Shown: positions 62,516 to 64,000 of the stretch, piece by piece
How the letters are laid out: each line of letters starts with the position of its first letter
How positions within the stretch are numbered: the stretch's first letter is position 1
Assembly: GCA_036924855.1 (NCBI GenBank)
Contig: JBAGRP010000001.1
Span: forward strand, 6,808,001-6,872,000
Origin: Nitrobacteraceae bacterium AZCC 2146
GTDB lineage: Bacteria > Pseudomonadota > Alphaproteobacteria > Rhizobiales > Xanthobacteraceae
Direction: 5' to 3'
Length of the DNA: 64,000 nt
The notes under the pieces: model-generated
The model's input: the letters and a program-made list of their open reading frames with translations, nothing else
Databases searched by the model: none
Told to the model about the DNA's origin: nothing
Made by a program: the position numbers and the translations under genes

Positions 62516-63136
62516 GTGCGGCCTCCCGAGGTCAAGCAGCAGACTTCGTCACAGGTGTGGTTTGCCGGCGGGGCACATGCGTAATTCCGGCCGTCGGGCT
62601 TATGGCAGTTGCGCTCAATCTGCTTGGCCTGGATCGTGGACATTTTGTCACCTGCAATCGGCTTTTCCGATTAGCAGCGAGACTAAGATGATTGCGACTG
62701 ATGGCTCAATCGTACGTAGGTAAACGGCCGATATCGAAAGGGATCGAAAGAGTTATACGGAGGTTTGTGGTGTTACCGTTCACAGCCTATGTCTTTGAGC
62801 GTCAGCGGCGGGCCTCTGCGCAACTCGATGGACAACTGCCGGCGCCGCCGCTCATATGGGCTGCGAGACCGCCTTAATGGTGTGATCCTTCAATCGCGCG
62901 GTAGCGCTGACGCCGATGAGGACGATCTGGCCGCAATTGAATGGTCGGCTGCGGCGAACAACGTCGCCGCGATAAATGGTGCCGGGCGGGTCCCGGAGGC
63001 CGCGTTCATGTGCCCTGTTGAGGCTGGAACAAATTGATGATTTTCCTCCAAAGTGCTCTAATCCTGTTCGCCGGAGACCCCGGACGCTCTGCGGCAGTTA
63101 ACAGTCTGATCGCCTTGAGCCGGACGAGGAAGGAGA
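62516..63136. other. Intergenic stretch before the PAS sensor
   Basis: About 620 bases with no credible gene on either strand; short frames have no recognisable domain. It contains the strong ribosome-binding site GAGGAAGGAG (63126-63135) directly before the PAS sensor and presumably that gene's promoter. Confidence 0.45.
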
Positions 63137-64000
63137 ATGATTAAACCCAATCTTCGTCAACGGTGGCCTAGGCCACTTAAGATTATCTCCTACTACGCAA
63201 TGGCGGTTGTGTCGGTCGCCGTGGCGGTAATTGCTGCCGAACTCATATCGCGCTTACTGCATGCTGAGCCCATCGTATCGTCGATGCTTTGCGCGGTTAT
63301 TTTCGCGGCATGGTTCGGCGGTTTCGGCCCAGCACTGTTGGCGATCATACTCGCCCTTTTGGCTTTCCATTATTATCTGGTGCCGCCAATCAATTCATTT
63401 ACGTGGAAGCATGATTTATTCGATGTGGGTATTTCGGAGCTGCCGCGTCTGATCCTGTTCTTCATTACATCTGTCTTTGTTGCATTCATGATGTCAGCGC
63501 AGAGAAAAGCAACGGAAACTCTCCAGCGTTCCGGCGATGACCTGCGAGCAGCGATTGAGGATCAAAAGCGGATTGAAGACGCACTGCTGCATAGCGAAAT
63601 TTATTTGACCGAAGCGCAGAGAGTAAGCCGTACCGGCAGCTTTGGATGGAATGTCTCCAGCGGAGAAATCTTTTGGTCCGACCAAACCTTCCGAATCTTT
63701 CAATGCGACCGGGCGACGAAACCGACCCTAGAATCTATTATCCAGCGCGTCCATCCGGACGATCGCGCCGCCGTGCAAAAGACTATTGATGACGCGTCCA
63801 ACGCCGGAAGGGATTTCGACCACGAGTATCGATTGCTGATGCCAGACGGCTCAGTGAGATACATCCACGCGGTAGCTCGTGCGGCGAGGGATGCATCGGG
63901 GAGCATTGAGTTTTACGGGGCGGTGACGGAAGTTACGGTTGCAAAGGAAACCGAACGGAAGCTGCGGCGCAGCGAGGCCTATTTGGCCGAAGCCCAGCAC
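63137..64000 (+). CDS. PAS-domain membrane sensor, probably histidine kinase (partial)
   Basis: 288 residues, still open at the right edge. The start ATG follows GGAAGGAG. Three to four membrane spans in residues 15-115 (ISYYAMAVVSVAVAVIAAEL; MLCAVIFAAWFGGFGPALLA; LPRLILFFITSVFVAFMM) resemble the DUF4118/KdpD-type sensor region. A coiled linker (ATETLQRSGDDLRAAIEDQK) and a PAS/PAC unit follow (SRTGSFGWNVSSGEIFWSDQ; RVHPDDRAAV; HEYRLLMPDGSVRYIH). A repeat of the SEIYLTEAQ/SEAYLAEAQ phrase at the end indicates a second PAS beginning. A kinase domain is expected beyond the window. Confidence 0.85.
   Translation, partial: MIKPNLRQRWPRPLKIISYYAMAVVSVAVAVIAAELISRLLHAEPIVSSMLCAVIFAAWFGGFGPALLAIILALLAFHYYLVPPINSFTWKHDLFDVGISELPRLILFFITSVFVAFMMSAQRKATETLQRSGDDLRAAIEDQKRIEDALLHSEIYLTEAQRVSRTGSFGWNVSSGEIFWSDQTFRIFQCDRATKPTLESIIQRVHPDDRAAVQKTIDDASNAGRDFDHEYRLLMPDGSVRYIHAVARAARDASGSIEFYGAVTEVTVAKETERKLRRSEAYLAEAQH

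Noticed and set aside
1..64000. CRISPR arrays, rRNA operons, prophage
   Set aside because: No regularly spaced repeats, no rRNA-like stretch and no phage structural genes were seen anywhere in the window.

Overview
The window looks like a chromosomal segment of a high-GC alphaproteobacterium, most likely in or near Bradyrhizobium/Nitrobacteraceae. The reasons are the GC-rich codon usage, the density of ABC uptake systems, the Sor-type sulfite dehydrogenase and the IS110/IS701 elements. This is an inference from gene content; no rRNA or other taxonomic marker is present.

Region 1 (1-7214, + strand) is an operon-like run: the end of an ABC permease and its NMT1/THI5-type binding protein, an SDR, two opine-dehydrogenase-family enzymes, a frameshifted FMN-dependent alpha-hydroxy-acid dehydrogenase, a RidA-family protein and a luciferase-like (LLM) oxidoreductase. 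It ends at a bidirectional terminator (7339-7370).

Region 2 (7382-28851, continuing to about 29931) is the core. An IclR-type regulator (9905) sits among three transcription units. The first (minus) carries a threonine-aldolase-like enzyme and a LivK-type binding protein. The second (minus) carries livHMGF-hyuA-hyuB and two LLM enzymes. The third (plus) carries an M24 peptidase-family enzyme, a threonine-synthase-like enzyme, an LLM enzyme, a complete coenzyme F420 biosynthesis set (fbiC, cofE, cofD, cofC) and an F420-dependent glucose-6-phosphate dehydrogenase homologue. All three promoters and the regulator's own promoter carry the same 19-bp operator-like palindrome (CGTTCCG-N5-CGGAACG type). 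At the three structural promoters a further half-site lies exactly 20 bp away, next to good sigma70 promoters. F420 synthesis, F420 reduction and F420/LLM-type consumers therefore appear to be one regulon devoted to an unidentified, probably hydantoin- or amide-like, nitrogenous substrate.

Region 3 (29932-46324) begins with a scrambled pseudogene of the F420-dependent dehydrogenase whose 5' part is inverted. A second divergent module follows, around a second IclR regulator (37544). Leftward lie a complete oligopeptide-type ABC transporter (oppABCDF), a small REDY/HapK-like protein and an SDR. Rightward lie a DUF917 protein, a short HyuA-type protein, a second REDY/HapK-like protein, an LLM enzyme, a three-subunit molybdenum hydroxylase (CoxM/S/L type) and a MoaD/ThiS-like protein.

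Region 4 (46325-64000) is less ordered and partly decayed. It holds a cofE remnant, a LysR remnant, a VOC protein, a doubly frameshifted beta-hydroxyacid dehydrogenase, sorAB, a di-haem cytochrome c peroxidase, an FMN reductase, an IS701-type element inserted cleanly into an IS110-type transposase, a two-component pair, a receiver-less relative of its regulator, several Cys-rich small proteins, and the start of a PAS sensor that runs off the window.
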